DNA of 64,000 bases from Codonopsis lanceolata. Taxonomy: Eukaryota; Streptophyta; Magnoliopsida; Asterales; Campanulaceae. The stretch covers positions 19,119,642-19,183,641 of the forward strand of contig CM028383.1 in NCBI GenBank assembly GCA_013146195.2, in the 5' to 3' direction. The position numbers were made by a program, and so were the translations under genes. Each line of letters begins with the position of its first letter. The stretch's first letter is position 1. Under the pieces are notes generated by a model that had not been told where the DNA came from, searched no databases, and worked only from the letters and a program-made list of their open reading frames with translations. Of this stretch, positions 21,856 through 34,070 are shown one piece after another.

Positions 21856-22847
21856 TAGTACTTGTTACAAATTCACTTTAATTCCTAATTAACAAGCAAA
21901 CCTTAACTTGAAAACATGATTCATTTTGAATAAACATTAATAGAATAATACTTTGGCCAAAACTTATGAAAGTTTATCTTATAAGCGTTTTTTGTAAGAC
22001 GGATCCCAATGATTTAAATTACCTCACCGTTTGTTGGTGGGTTAAGTTATAATTAAAAGAATAGAGTTTTGTTAGGATCCGTAAGACCGTGCCACTAAAA
22101 ACCTATTCTAATATTTTTTTATATAAACTTGCTCATGGTTGTGAATAATGCAAACAATCTTACATTTTCCATTGACTATATTATTTTAAGGTTATCAAAC
22201 ACCGAAAAATAATAAAAACGTTTTTAAAAAGTAATTTAACGAAACCAAATTTTCTGATTGCAATAGAAAATTTTCATGAAATGGATATAATGCACTGTCA
22301 CCCTTGCCCTTCGGCGAAATAATAAGTAAGTAACACTCTTATTCACACTGTTTTGATGTTTTAATTATGGCTTGTATGAAATAGTTGATATAATGCCTAT
22401 AAGGGGGTGGCCCAATGGTAAATATGAAGTTTCACAAAATGTGAAGTCTCAGGATCTCTTCCCATACTTCTTAGAAGGGAGAAAAAAAAAAGAAAAAGAC
22501 TTAAGTGTTGTGGCTGTTAAATAGAAGGGCAAAATTAAAAAGTGAAATAGTACTATCGAATTTAAAAAAATATTTAAATAGATTTTGGGACGGAGTCCAT
22601 TCAAATTTAAGCTGAAATTAGCTTTTTTCTATTCCGGTACACCGCAACCCCAAAACAACCAGTCAACCACCGGTCGGCGGTCGCCATCGTCAACCCACCC
22701 CGTCATACTAATACTAAGCCCATTAAATGAACGTCTCTATTTCCAAACCCCAGTATTAAATGACCACCTAAATAACCCACCCTACCCACCACCTTCCTTT
22801 AACCCAAAAACCCAACCCATTTTCTGTCTCTCCTCTCTTTATACCCA
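21856..22847. other. upstream region of the ATL67-like gene
   Basis: Non-coding. GTAAGACGGATCC (about 22007) and GGATCCGTAAGACCGT (about 22075) form a short inverted pair, probably a small MITE remnant. From about 22610 the sequence becomes C/A-rich and is likely the leader of the gene at 22874. Confidence 0.45.
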
Positions 22848-22940
22848 ATGGACAGCACCTCCACTCTTCCCCAATGTCCTCTCCTTTCACCGCCGCCGTC
22901 GCTATCCCTTCGCCACCCTCCTCAACAACCCACTACCTAA
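22848..22940 (+). promoter_or_regulatory. upstream open reading frame overlapping the ATL67-like start
   Basis: An ATG at 22848 (with G at +4) opens a 30-codon frame (MDSTSTLPQC...) ending at TAA 22940. It overlaps the main start at 22874 in another frame. If transcription starts upstream of 22848, this would lower initiation at the main ATG. Whether it is in the mRNA is unknown; a TATA-like TTTATACC at 22838 could place the start after it. Confidence 0.3.
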
Positions 22941-23473
22941 CCAACCTCGGCCTAGGTTACGCCATCGCCGTTGCTCTCGGCTTCCTGGTCCTCCTCTCCT
23001 CCATCCTCCTCGCCTCCTACATCTGCTGCCGCAACCGCGACCACAACTTTCCAACTTCCCAGTCCGACAACACCTCAAATCCAACTTCCCAGTCCGATAA
23101 CGGGATTATTCTCCCCCGTATAATCTTCGTCGCCGAAGACGACGAGGACGACGACATCGAGTCACAAAACGCCGTCGTTGGACTGGAACAGAACGTGATT
23201 AATTCCTACCCGAAGTTTCCGTTTGTGAAGTGCGGCGGCGGCGGGAATGATTCGGTGTGCTCGATCTGTTTGTGCGAGTATAAGGACGCGGAGATGTTGA
23301 GGATGTTGCCGGATTGTAGGCATTTTTTTCATCTGACTTGTATTGACGCTTGGTTGAAGTTGAATGCTTCGTGTCCGGTTTGTCGGAACTCGCCGCTCCC
23401 GACGCCATTGTCTACTCCGTTGTCGGAGTTGGTGCCCTTGTCTCTGTATTCTGATGGTCGCCGGAGAAGATAG
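22874..23473 (+). CDS. ATL67: RING-H2 E3 ubiquitin ligase, ATL67-like
   Basis: A 199-residue intronless protein of the plant ATL family: membrane-anchored E3 ligases that pass ubiquitin from an E2 to substrates. One membrane span (about 29-51, ending SYICC) is followed by an acidic linker (EDDEDDD, 88-94) and a GLE motif in place of the family GLD (103-105). The RING-H2 domain spans 129-170: C129, C132, C148, H150, H153, C156, C167 and C170 are all present, with the Pro before C148 and the Trp (W160) needed for E2 contact. The segment INSYPKFPF and the tail NSPLPTPLSTPLSELVPLS match ATL67 in particular. Intronless structure is usual for ATLs. Substrate unknown. Intact. Confidence 0.93.
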   Translation: MSSPFTAAVAIPSPPSSTTHYLTNLGLGYAIAVALGFLVLLSSILLASYICCRNRDHNFPTSQSDNTSNPTSQSDNGIILPRIIFVAEDDEDDDIESQNAVVGLEQNVINSYPKFPFVKCGGGGNDSVCSICLCEYKDAEMLRMLPDCRHFFHLTCIDAWLKLNASCPVCRNSPLPTPLSTPLSELVPLSLYSDGRRRR

Positions 23474-25311
23474 CAAAGCAATTAGGTATTAAATTGGTTA
23501 TCACAAATTCACAACCCGGATCCGGCCCGTGTTGGTGATTGTTTGAATTAGGGTTATAGTTTGTTTGTTTTTTAAATGTAAAGTCTTTTGAGGGTGATTA
23601 GGAATGAATTTGTTGGAAAGTTATAGGATTTGTTGTTCTTTTTGAGTTGGTGATGTTTGTTTGATTAACAGAGAAATTGTGATCATATTTCAATATTAAT
23701 TAGTTCAAGAGTTCGGAAATTCTCTTTGGAATCCATTGGTTTTGGATATGAGACAGATTTATCGAAAATTTTATGTTATTTCAAGGCAAAATCTGTTGCT
23801 TTAAACTGTACGATTGAGCCAAGTAAATGGCAAGCATTTGAAAATCTTACTTAGCAGGCTAGGTTGCAAGGACACTCCTCCAACCTAGCTTATCCGGCCG
23901 TATCCGTGACACATATACTTTCAGATGCTCTAGGTTGAAAGCTTGTCCGTGCAACCTACCGGCCAGCCGCTATTTTTGATTGAAAATTCGATTTGATGGC
24001 TCTTATTTGTTTTATTAATGATTTGGGTCAAAATACGACTCTGATGGTCTGATTTGATTCGACTTATGAGTAGCACCTCGGATCTAATTTGACTCGATGA
24101 TGGTCAGATTTGATTTGATTTGATTTATGATTCCTAGGAAATAATTTGATCGTTCACCTCGTGATCAGATACTAAAATTGTGAATTTTGATACTCTTTAT
24201 TACCATTAACAACATTTGTGAATTCCACCATATGTGGATGTTGTAATTCTAGTTGGTACTGTTTTATTAGGTCTCTGAAGTCCTGATTTTGTTATCCATT
24301 TGCAAAATATGTGGTCTCCTTTGTTTGCTGACACTGCTTTCCTTTCTTGTTTCGGTATTGGTAGACCATATACTGGATCGAATATCATTCAACGGCTCTT
24401 TGTGCTCCTTCTTACTATGTCGATGATAAAGCTAATACGCTTGATAGAAGAAAAGCTACACAGAAGCCCTAATCGACTAAGGTGATGCTGTATCGATATA
24501 GACTAAAATAGTCAGTTTTTCCATTTTTACTTGTTTTATGCAGCATTTTGTGTTTAGTGACGTCCTGTTATTTCTGCATAAGCCTCTGCTATTTCATTAA
24601 TCAATCATGGATTAGCATCACTTACTTCCGCAGCAATTTCTGCTTTATGCTTCGTGGAAGGTGGAAATTTATTAGTAGTTGTTTGACAGGTGGTGGTGTT
24701 GCGTTCGTTTTAAATTTTTAACTTCTTTTTTTTGTCTTCCTGAAGTACGAACATGTATAGACTATAGAGCTTCGTGATCTGTATCTTGAGAGTTTCTGAT
24801 CTGTATCTTGAGCTACTAAATTAAAACTTAAATATCGTATAAAGCTTTCGTTGGAGTACATGACAGACCAACCTTGGAAGGTTGACTACCTATCTTTATA
24901 TTCCAAAGTTTAAACTAATGAAATTAACTTAGTTAAGAAATTCATCGGAAATCTTACCAAGAAAACCCATTACCAAAATAATTATTAGAATTGAAAGGAA
25001 ATAGGACTCTGATCTCAAGATCGTTTTGAAGTACTGACAGAGCATCTTCTACTTCTATTGTTTTATTTATTACTCTAGTCAAGACAAGGGAAGCTCAGTC
25101 ATTTTCCCTTTATGAACCCTAGATTCTTTTGATGCATCATTCAGTTGTCTCATTAGGATTCCTCGAGCCTCTGTGTTTCTGATTTCAACATTAGTTTTGG
25201 AGTGATTGAACACAATTGTATCCACGAAACGTTGAATGTAGTTTCTGTTTGCAACTACTCCTTCTTCAGTCCCGGTGTCTGATACTTGGATGTGTTGTTC
25301 GCCAAAAAGGG
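23474..25311. other. intergenic DNA and leader of the methyltransferase-like gene
   Basis: No protein-coding gene was recognised. The sequence just upstream of 25312 is AT/CT-mixed, and in-frame codons extend back to 25216 without family resemblance. An untranslated exon may lie here (possible acceptor TTCAG near 25143), which is inference. Confidence 0.4.
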
Positions 25312-26685
25312 ATGGCGAAGTTGGGTTCATGGAGAGGAATGCCCAAGTTTGTTTTTCTGTTAGGTACCCTTGCCCTACTTGTTTGTGTCATTACCTTGTT
25401 GAATTCATACTCTCTCAAATCTTTTCAAAAATCTGATACCTCCTGCAACAATCATAACCCAACTAGCCATAGTGTTGCTCATAGTGAAATATTACACAAT
25501 GTAATTCAAAAAATCAAAGGAGAAATTAATTCTATGAGAGATTCAGCGAAGGATTCAACGTCCGTGTTGAAATATAGCTCTTTTCTCTCAGATATTTTGG
25601 GTCTAATTGAGTTAGTGCATGCACCGAATCCTCTGTCTACATCAAAGCAACAGGGAGGTGTGGGCCTGTCCCAAGTACGACCTGTTCATGTGGATCCTGA
25701 TTATTTCTTAATAGAGGAGATCCGAAAGTATGTGAGGATCAAACCAAACAGATTAGGGAAGCAGAATTTCATGGGAGCAAATGGAACTTTCACTAGCATT
25801 GGCCATGCTTGTTTCTCTATGAAGGAAGAGCTCGAAGAGTACATGGACTATGATGTTGGTGACATATGCAAAGATGATTGGAGGCTAGCTCAAAAGCTAA
25901 TGGTTCACGGTTGCGATCCATTGCCTCGAAGAAGATGCTTCTCGAGATCCCCTATATTATACAGCCAGCCTTTTTCTGTAAACGAATCAATGTGGAGGCT
26001 TCCGGATGATAGAAATGTACGTTGGAATCAGTATATATGCAAGAACTTCGCTTGTCTAGCTAGCAACAAGACCCGTAAAGGGTTTTTCAAGTGTGCAGAT
26101 TGTTTTGATCTCACGGATCACGAAATGCAGCGATGGGTCAACCCCGTTTACCAAGATCCGAATTTGAATCTTACTGCAGATTTTGTTATGACCGAAGTGC
26201 TGGATTTAAAGCCAGGAGGGATCAGAATTGGGTTTGATTTTAGTGTTGGCACAGGTACATTTGCTGCAAGAATGCAGGAGTTAAATGTTACAGTCATCTC
26301 TGCGAGTATCAATCTAGGGGCACCTTTCAATGAAATGATCGCATTACGTGGGTTAGTCCCACTCTACTTGACAATCAACCAGAGGCTCCCGTTTTTCGAT
26401 AACACGCTGGATTTGATTCACACGACAAGGTTTCTTGACGGATGGATTGATTTCGTGCTTCTGGATTTTGTGTTATACGATTGGGACAGGGTTTTGAGGC
26501 CAGGGGGGTTGTTGTGGGTTGATAGCTTCTTCTGTCTGAAGGAGGATTTAGAAGATTATTTGGAGGCATTTAAAATGCTGAGGTATAAGAAGCACAGATG
26601 GGTGGTTGTTCCAAAGATGGATAAAGATGATGATAGGGAAGTGTTCTTTTCTGCTGTTTTAGAGAAGCCACCCAGGCCATTTTGA
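25312..26685 (+). CDS. SAM-dependent methyltransferase-like protein (At1g29790/At3g05390 type)
   Basis: A 457-residue intronless protein. A short cytosolic N-terminus and one membrane span (about 13-31) suggest a type II Golgi/endomembrane protein. A coiled, Ser-rich stem (about 55-100) precedes the conserved region from about 130. Motif I of the SAM site reads IGFDFSVGTGTFAAR (306-320; G..GTGTFA). The post-motif WDRVLRPGGLLWVD (391-404) is the usual family signature. MWRLPDDRNVRWNQYICKNF (227-246) is also family-specific. Relatives are annotated as probable methyltransferases, distant from the QUA2-type pectin methyltransferases; the acceptor is unknown. I chose ATG 25312 (MAKLGSWRG) over the in-frame ATG at 25216 because the longer form adds 32 residues with no family character and buries the signal anchor. 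Length fits At3g05390-like proteins. Intact. Confidence 0.9.
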   Translation: MAKLGSWRGMPKFVFLLGTLALLVCVITLLNSYSLKSFQKSDTSCNNHNPTSHSVAHSEILHNVIQKIKGEINSMRDSAKDSTSVLKYSSFLSDILGLIELVHAPNPLSTSKQQGGVGLSQVRPVHVDPDYFLIEEIRKYVRIKPNRLGKQNFMGANGTFTSIGHACFSMKEELEEYMDYDVGDICKDDWRLAQKLMVHGCDPLPRRRCFSRSPILYSQPFSVNESMWRLPDDRNVRWNQYICKNFACLASNKTRKGFFKCADCFDLTDHEMQRWVNPVYQDPNLNLTADFVMTEVLDLKPGGIRIGFDFSVGTGTFAARMQELNVTVISASINLGAPFNEMIALRGLVPLYLTINQRLPFFDNTLDLIHTTRFLDGWIDFVLLDFVLYDWDRVLRPGGLLWVDSFFCLKEDLEDYLEAFKMLRYKKHRWVVVPKMDKDDDREVFFSAVLEKPPRPF

Positions 26686-27420
26686 TTTTTGATTAGCAGG
26701 GTGTTGATATTTTGAAGATAACTGCTGCTTAACTGTGTTTGATTCTCAATTTTAAAAATTTTATTTATAAATCTTGTTTAGTAACCACTACTTTAAATGG
26801 CTCGTGGCTCGTGACTCGTGACTCGTATTTTTTTTGTTTGTCACAATTGTTGTGTATATGTACAACAAAATACACATTCTTGTACTTATAACATACATGA
26901 TCGAATAGCAAGCTATGCTATTCGTTACTTGGGCTTTGTTTATATTTTATATTACAAAAAATGACTTTTGAAAAATATTTTTCTTATTTCTCGATGTTAT
27001 TAGCTTTTGAAAAATGTAGTCACCCGTAGATTTTATCCATTAAAAAGTGGGGTCCTCAAAACCTTCACATGTGCCCTTTGTAATTGTACATTGACATTTA
27101 TTAGGTGTGAGAAGTAGTCTTCAAGATGTGTGACATGCACGTGCCTCACGCATGTGTCTCTTTGAAAGAGACATTTTTTTAAAAAAAAAAATTTGCATAG
27201 AAAAGTCTTTCTACCCTTAACCAGTTAAGAGCAGTTTTAGAGATTTTTAGCTCAATTAAACCTATTGGGAGCCCAAACCAACTCTATCTCCAAATTCTTC
27301 TAATTTGAAGAGTTATTTAGCTGAATAGTAACATATATCTCTCTCCAAATACAAGGTTGCTAGCATTTTCCAATTAATATTTAACCATGTTGAAATTTAT
27401 TTTATTAAAAATTAATTACG
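26686..27420. other. 3' flank of the methyltransferase-like gene
   Basis: Non-coding. A short tandem CTCGTGA/CTCGTGG run lies at about 26801-26827. No gene or clear element was seen. Confidence 0.5.
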
Positions 27421-27590
27421 TCATTCATTCTGGGCAAAGAGTTCTCGTTTGAAAGTCAATTTTTTTTAAATAAAATGACACTTTTAGTAGTCTATAAGTA
27501 ATAAAATGATATTTTTATGCCTTCATTTTTAAAGTAAACTTTTAACCGAAACATTTCAAAATGGAATAGCTTTACCCAAAAGCCACTTTT
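27421..27590. mobile_element. diverged Stowaway-like MITE remnant
   Basis: It contains GGGCAAAGAGTTCTCGTTTG and ACATTTCAAAATGGAATAG, the interior of the family also seen at 27709 but in the opposite orientation. Ends are eroded. Confidence 0.4.
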
Positions 27591-27708
27591 TTTATGTTTT
27601 TTTCGTTGCAAGCAATTGAAACATCCCAAAAATAATTCTTTTTGTTACTACATTATCATAAAATTTTATTTATCAATTATATAGATCTAGAGAGATACAT
27701 ATTTTATT

Positions 27709-27876
27709 TACTCATTCAGGACAAAGTCCTATTTCATTTTTGGATGTTTGAAAGAGTTTACTTTCAAAATTAAGGCATAACAAAGTCATTTTATTACCAA
27801 TGAACTATTAAAAGTGGCATTTTCTTAAAAAGTTTGACTTTCAAACGGGAAATCTTTGTCCGGAACGGAAGGAGTA
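27709..27876. mobile_element. Stowaway-like MITE
   Basis: The left end TACTCATTCAGGACAAAGTC pairs with the right end TCTTTGTCCGGAACGGAAGG(AGTA). 168 bp, with the interior shared with copies at 8111 and 59825. Confidence 0.65.
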
Positions 27877-29659
27877 TATTTTATAAATTTAAAATATAAA
27901 ACATTTCATTAAATTGTGGTGGAAAAATATAAATAAAAATGATGAAAAATATATTTATAATTAGGTTTGTTAGTTGATATTTGAGAGATTTTAAGTTTTT
28001 GAAATTATCTTATTGGAATGGATTCTTTTTTGAGTGTTGAAAAAGTGTAATTGGAACAGCAAACGATGTGTTTAAAGAGTGGTTTAGAGATCCACCATTG
28101 TGGATGCTCTAACCTAAACCATTTTTAGATTCAGTTCTCGAAATCATCGATTCATTCGAAGGCCCCAGGAATCAAGAATTGAATGGAGCCCGCCACCAAC
28201 CGGCCTATCCACCGTCCAATGTCACTAAGGACTGTAATCAAAACACGTGTCAGTCTCAAACACGATGGTGACCCAACTTCTGTACTGTTACTGTGACGTA
28301 GCCAACGCCACGCTGCGTTTGTCCTTTTAGGCCAGTCTGTTTCCCCCACCCCCAAACTATTCTCAAATTCGCACTTAACCACCTAAATCAAAACTTGCCC
28401 CCTTAAGCACCTCGTAGACTTCCATTTCGCGTTTCCTCAAAAAAAAAAAAAAAAAAAAAAAAAACCTAAGTGGGAGCTATTTATGTCATTTAACCTTTTT
28501 TCATTTATTTTCTTTTATTTCTCATCCTCTTAACTAAATGAGTAATATTTTCACTGTATAATATTTTTTTTATACAAACGATCCTTGGAACATGACACAT
28601 ATCAATTACAATCTTTGTCTTAATTCTTTTTTATTTTGATTTGCCATGTGTCATGTTTCATAGGTTGTTGTAAAAATGATTATACACGATAAAATTTAAT
28701 TCTAACTAAGTCCCTAATCCACCCTTAACTCTACACGAAAGCCCCATGTTTTTTATAACCTAGAGTGTTGCTCTCTCATGATCACAATGATAATTTACAT
28801 AGTGTTAAAGATAAAACATGATATATGTTGTTGGTGCTTTCTTTAACAGCTTAAACTTTTAGATGAGTTGGTTACTTAATAGTTAATAATACACTGTCAC
28901 CAAACCGAAGCTTCATAAATATTTGATTGTACAAATAAATCAAAGAGAGGTGACTACACAAGATCAAATTTCTTTTAAAGAGCTGAGAAGAAGTTGTTTC
29001 TTAAGTCGGTTCATTGTGTTCACAGGGAAGGCATATGGAGTTGATTGACACAAAGGAGGCGATAAAGAGGTTATTTTTTTAGCATCCCTCCTATTAAAGG
29101 TGTTATATGAGACAAATTTTAAAAGAGCAGATCTCATTTAAGACGGTCTTACAGATCTTAATTTGTAAAACGAAATCATTTCTCACTTTTTTACAGCTCG
29201 ATACACGATGGATCGGATAAAAAAATTCATTTTACAAAAAATATCTATAAAGCAGTCTTATCTAAGTTTTTGTCATTTTAAAATGGGGTGGCTATGTAAG
29301 ATTTTTTATGGGAGTGGTTAAGTGAGATGGGGTAGCAACTTTGGGGGAGAAAGAACATTGCAGCCATCCTTTTTTGGATAAACTCCCTGCCGTCACTTAA
29401 CGCCGTTAAATCCTCTCGATAATCTCGAACTTTCAGAAACATCATTCAAACCAAGAGGTTGGGAAACTCCAAGCCTTAGGCTCGGATCACACGTCTTGAA
29501 AATCGTACACGTATATATGGAAAAGAGATCACACCTGTCCAGCATTACATTTTTCACACAGTAGCTGCGAGTAAAGAAAAAGTATACCCACTCTATCAGT
29601 TCTGAAAAAACCCTCTCGATCTTCAATTTAGGGTTTCGATTTTTTTTCGAATCGGAGAA
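27877..29659. other. upstream region of the reticulon gene
   Basis: No gene was seen. It contains an ACACGTGTC element (28243-28251; G-box/ABRE-like core) about 1.4 kb upstream of the reticulon ATG and a poly-A run of about 25 at 28439-28464. A MITE-like stretch with AAGACGGTCTTACAGATCTT lies at about 29100-29280. The 5' leader before 29660 is T-rich and ends CGGAGAA-ATGG. Confidence 0.45.
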
Positions 29660-32141
29660 ATGGCTGAGCAAGCGGAGGAAATCATCGAGCCGCGAGGAGG
29701 TGACTCATTGATGGAGAAGATAGCGGAGAAGTTTCACGCCGATGATTCGTCGTCTTCGTCAGACTCGGATTCCGAGAAGAAGCATCATGAAGTGAAGAAA
29801 CACCACGATGCGGCGCCTTCATCGCCCTCATCGATGAAATCTAAGATCTCTCGGTTATTCGGGAGGGAGAAGCCTGTTCATAAGGTCTTCGGCGGCGGCA
29901 AACGTATGTAAACGCATACAACTACTCTCTCTCACACAAACTCACAAACATGCTGTTTATTTTCATGTGATTGATGATGATTTAGCATTTTGATTGCATA
30001 GTCTTCTGGATCTGGGTATGCTTTAACATGCATATTTGTTTGCTCATATACTTGTGTATGTTCATTTTAATTTTTTTGGTCGTGCGTGTATGGTTTGGTT
30101 GGCTTTCCTGTAACCTGTGTTGGCTGATGTTTCAGTGATTGCAATTTGTATTTTCACTGATTGCAATTTGTATTGGCTGATGACTTGGTGATTGCTTTTG
30201 ATTAACTTCGAAGTTTGGATTTGTGGATTATGCCTTGTACCTATTGTATGCAGTATGCACATGCTCTTGGTTTTGTTACCATTTTGCATTTTGTATTGGT
30301 TGATGTCTAAGTAGTAATTTCTTAATAGGTTGGAAGTTCAAAATTTGTTCATTATGGTTTTTGTGTGTGTTTGTGTATGTTTGTCATGCGCATTTTTCTC
30401 GTTTAGTTGCTTCTCTTTGTGGCTTGAAAGCCCAATGCTGGTGAGGGGCTGTGTTTGTTAAGAAGGTTGAAATCCATTAAAGTTTGAATAAGAAAAACTG
30501 ATTTTGTATTTGATCACTTCTGAATTTAAGGATGTTTTCCTCTTTGTTTTTTTTTTTTTTTGAAATGTGAGATTTTTTAAAGAAATTGTGTTTCTTGTTG
30601 GTTTGGTTGGTGAAGGGGTAGTGTGGGGAGAAAAGGTTTATTGGGTTGTGATTTCAACTTTTTTAGATCAAAGGAGAGAGAAGTGTTTTTCTTGTAACTG
30701 CTATTATTATTTAGCACAATTGAATGTTTAAATTCTGTACTGATCTCACAATTGGCAAAACTGTGTTATCGTATTTATATTTCTCTTCTATTGTTCAGTT
30801 GACTGAACTTGGTGTACAATGAAGACAGTGAAATATGCTATGTAATTGTGGTAACAGTAATAGATTTATAAAATGTTTCGATATTGATGGCCTTTACCCC
30901 TTTTGATATCCACACATTACCTAGCCTATCTAGTATGTCAGAAGGGCAAGCTAGCTATAAAGCGACTGCCATTACCACTTGACTAAAAATAGCCTTTTGA
31001 TTCTACAATTAGAGCACTTTCAGTATTTGTTACACAAATTGGAGACTTTGTCACGTTCTGAAATGCTTTCCAATGATCATTTTGTGCAGCTGCTGATGTA
31101 TTCTTGTGGAGAAACAAGAAGATATCTGCGAGTGTACTTGGTGGAGCAACTGCTGCATGGGTTCTTTTTGAGTTACTCGAATATCACCTGCTCACTTTAG
31201 TCTGCCACATCTTGATTCTGGCATTTGCAGTCCTTTTCTTGTGGTCCAATGCTTCCATCTTCATTAACAAGTGGGGTTCTGAATCTTCACATAACATTCT
31301 CTTGCTTTTGGTTTTCATTGTCGATTTCATAGACTGACTGTTCGAAGTACAGGTCTCCTCCCCGTATTCCTGAAGTTCGTATTCCGGATGAGCCATTTCT
31401 CCAGGTGCTGCTGCTTTGAGGAATGAAGTTAATCGAGCTCTTACCCTGCTTCGCGGTATTGCAATGGGAAAAGATCTGAAGAAGTTTCTTGCTGTATGTC
31501 TCTCTCCCCAACCCTGCCCCAAACAAAAACATTTGTGCATGTCTTGACATGTTGTATTTGAAATGAAAGTATAGTAGTGGAAATGCACTTAAAGGATGCT
31601 GACAGTACCTCTTGATATCATCGTTTAGTCAAATTTGGACAATAGATTCAGGATACGTTGCGGTTCTTTCCTTTTTTTTACTTGATTGTTGTTAGGGATT
31701 GCGTTTAATTAGCTTGTTGCTATGGTTTTATTTTTATCAGCTTTGAATTTGACCTCACAATTTGTGGATTGGCATCAGGTTATTGCTGGATTGTGGGTCT
31801 TGTCCGTCGTTGGGAGTTGGTGCAATTTCTTGACGCTGTTTTACATAAGTAATGACAAACAACTTCTATTTATTTCTTACTGTGGTATCTTATTTGTTTC
31901 CTAATGTTCATGATATAGTTGTTTGATTACATAATCTTTTGATTTTGTTTATCTTGTTCATGCTGAAACAGTTTTTGTACTGTTACACACTGTTCCCGTT
32001 CTATATGAGAAGTATGAGGACCAAGTTGATGCATTTGGAGAGAAGGCAATGATCGAGTTTAAGAAGCAGTATGCAGTGTTTGATGCCAAAGTGTTGAGTA
32101 AAATTCCCAGAGGACTATCGAAAGATAAGAAAAAGGTTTAG
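29660..32141 (+). CDS. reticulon-like protein (RTNLB), five exons, frameshift in exon 3
   Basis: ER membrane-shaping protein of the plant reticulon B group. Exons: 29660-29903, 31090-31270, 31353-31493, 31779-31848, 31972-32141, all with GT-AG borders and matching phases. The N-terminus (1-80) is acidic and Ser-rich. The reticulon domain starts GGGKPADVFLWRNKKISA across the first splice. Two long hydrophobic hairpins follow (around WVLFELLEYHLLTLVCHIL and IAGLWVLSVVGSWCNFLTLF); the tail KDKKKV fits a dilysine ER motif. In exon 3 the frame SPPRIPEVRIPDEPFLQV is followed by a stop (TGA 31417-31419). The family sequence AAALRNEVNRALTLLRGIA continues one frame over from 31408, so one base is missing around 31405-31408. 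With it restored, the protein would be about 268 residues, normal for RTNLB1-4. Either a sequencing error or a recent loss-of-function allele. Confidence 0.92.
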
Positions 32142-34070
32142 TGAAAGTGAGATTCCGCATTTCTGCTCAAGAGTAGCCAGTTTCTAGTTTCTAGGATGTG
32201 ATATGGATTTTGTTGTTGAAATCCCGTAGTTTGTTTTGGTCGCTGGTCGCTTTTGCGGGAAGATAAGTTTGGGGGGGTTTGGTTCTCCATTTGGGTGTAT
32301 TGATATTTAAAGGATCGAGTCTATTAGCTGCTTTCATTTGTGCAACTTTGTTCATCAACTTAAAATTAATTTCTAATGTCTAATGGCTAATGTCTTTCGT
32401 GGAGGTAGTAGATCCTTCAAGGTTTTGTACATATTACCAGACTTTCAAATTGTTGTTAGGTGATGTTATTGTGAGGTGTGCAGATTCTTCCAAAGGAAAT
32501 GGATCCTAAAAGTTACAGGGCTTTGGTAATAATGTTAATAAGGGCCCTTGTTTCCTGATCGCATGATCCAAACCGGTGGTGCTTGGTTCTTGAGCTTGAG
32601 ATATGCTGATTATGATCTTGCAAGCAATGCTCATGATTGTTTACCTCTACTTGTTATGATCGTTTGTGGTTTTGAGGTCTCACAGGCTCAGGATCATTTG
32701 GCTTGGCTTGACTGATACGTGGGTTGCGAGGGCTTTCTGGTCGTAACTGCTCAGATTGAGTCACTTACGTTGAAAGACTTTTCGTATAACTTCCGTGACT
32801 CCGTCCAATTAAGTGTTATATCCTCTATGAAAGGAGGGGAGTGTTTATGCAAGCGTTTAAACAGAGGAAAGCTGATCCTTGCATAGTCACCTTCGCTTCT
32901 TTTGGAAGTTAATCTTTACTTCTTGCTAATTCTAAGGTCAAATCTTCTTTGGATGGTAAACATCCTCTGCCAAAACCAAAGGTCAATTTCATCCAAAATT
33001 ATTTTTTCCATCTGTCCTCCCACCAAGAAATTATAGCTTGACCCACTCTCTCAAGTTCCCAAGGTGTAATTGGAAATGAATTGGAGGGATTGTGGAGATA
33101 TTCCGAGATGTCCAGCCCAATTAACATGTCAACAAGTCTATCCAATCAATGAAAGTCAGATCCGTACTTTCGCAAACTTTAAGTGATTTGCAGAAATCAC
33201 TAAACATCCCATAACATCAGGATATCCGGCCAACGTACGTCTGAACTGGTAAGAGTTCCCGTACAAATTCAATCTCCACAATTGATTTTACTGACCAAAA
33301 AACTAGTACACAAATAGAACTGGAAGGAACGAGCTTTAATGGAATTGCAACTTTCTAACCCAAGAATATGGTTTCCTGTAGGATACTTGGTGATAATTGA
33401 ATGGAATGAAAACTGGATGAAATCATGCCTTAAACAAAATGCTCTGAGATTGAATAGAAAAAGTAAGACAATCAGTGCCCCTCAAGGCTCTAAATAAATG
33501 AAGGTAAATTTGAGAAAAAAGAAGATGAAGTGTACCTTCCCAATTTTAGTTCCTCTCTCCATTACCACCAACACAAATACACACGTATTTACGGAAAATA
33601 ATGTTAATGTTAGCGGGTGCCATACTCAAAGTCTGCCAAGTGCTCTAGCGAACTTAATGCTATGCAATAACATTTTCAAGGTACAAATGCCACAAAAGAT
33701 TGTGTAAGGTGCCTGTTGCAAAGATAGGAGTGCTATTCGACATACAACAACCAAGAGTGCATGTTTTTTTTCCTCCACGAATCACGGAAAAATATTACAC
33801 AAGAAACCATAATGAAGAAATTGAGGAACCAAGACTGCGTTTGACTTGTGATGCTTCTGCTATCTCAAATTTTCCAGTCTGTTACTTATTGCTTTGTTGA
33901 TGTACAAAGGAGTTTCAGCGTCTGTGTACAAATATCACCCACATAACATGATAACAAACAACCTCATAGGATAGCAAAAGTGAAAGAATAAATTGAACAT
34001 TTACACAATGACAAAAGACGAACCAAAAAAATTTATACCTTTTCATTAACTAGAAAATGGAGGCTCGAAC
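32142..34070. other. intergenic DNA between convergent genes
   Basis: The reticulon gene (+) and the golgin gene (-) converge on this 1.9-kb region, which holds the 3' ends of both. No further gene or transposon was recognised. Confidence 0.5.

Noticed and set aside
22585..23100. 171-codon Pro-rich frame overlapping the ATL67-like gene
   Set aside because: It is a shadow of the C-rich leader and the coding region in another frame; no domain, and it overlaps a clear RING-H2 gene.
25216..25311. Longer N-terminus for the methyltransferase-like protein from the ATG at 25216
   Set aside because: The extra 32 residues have no family character and would place the membrane anchor internally; the ATG at 25312 matches the usual start.
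28243..28251. ACACGTGTC as a stress-response promoter element for the reticulon gene
   Set aside because: A single 9-bp match 1.4 kb upstream is weak evidence; noted in the region entry but not called.
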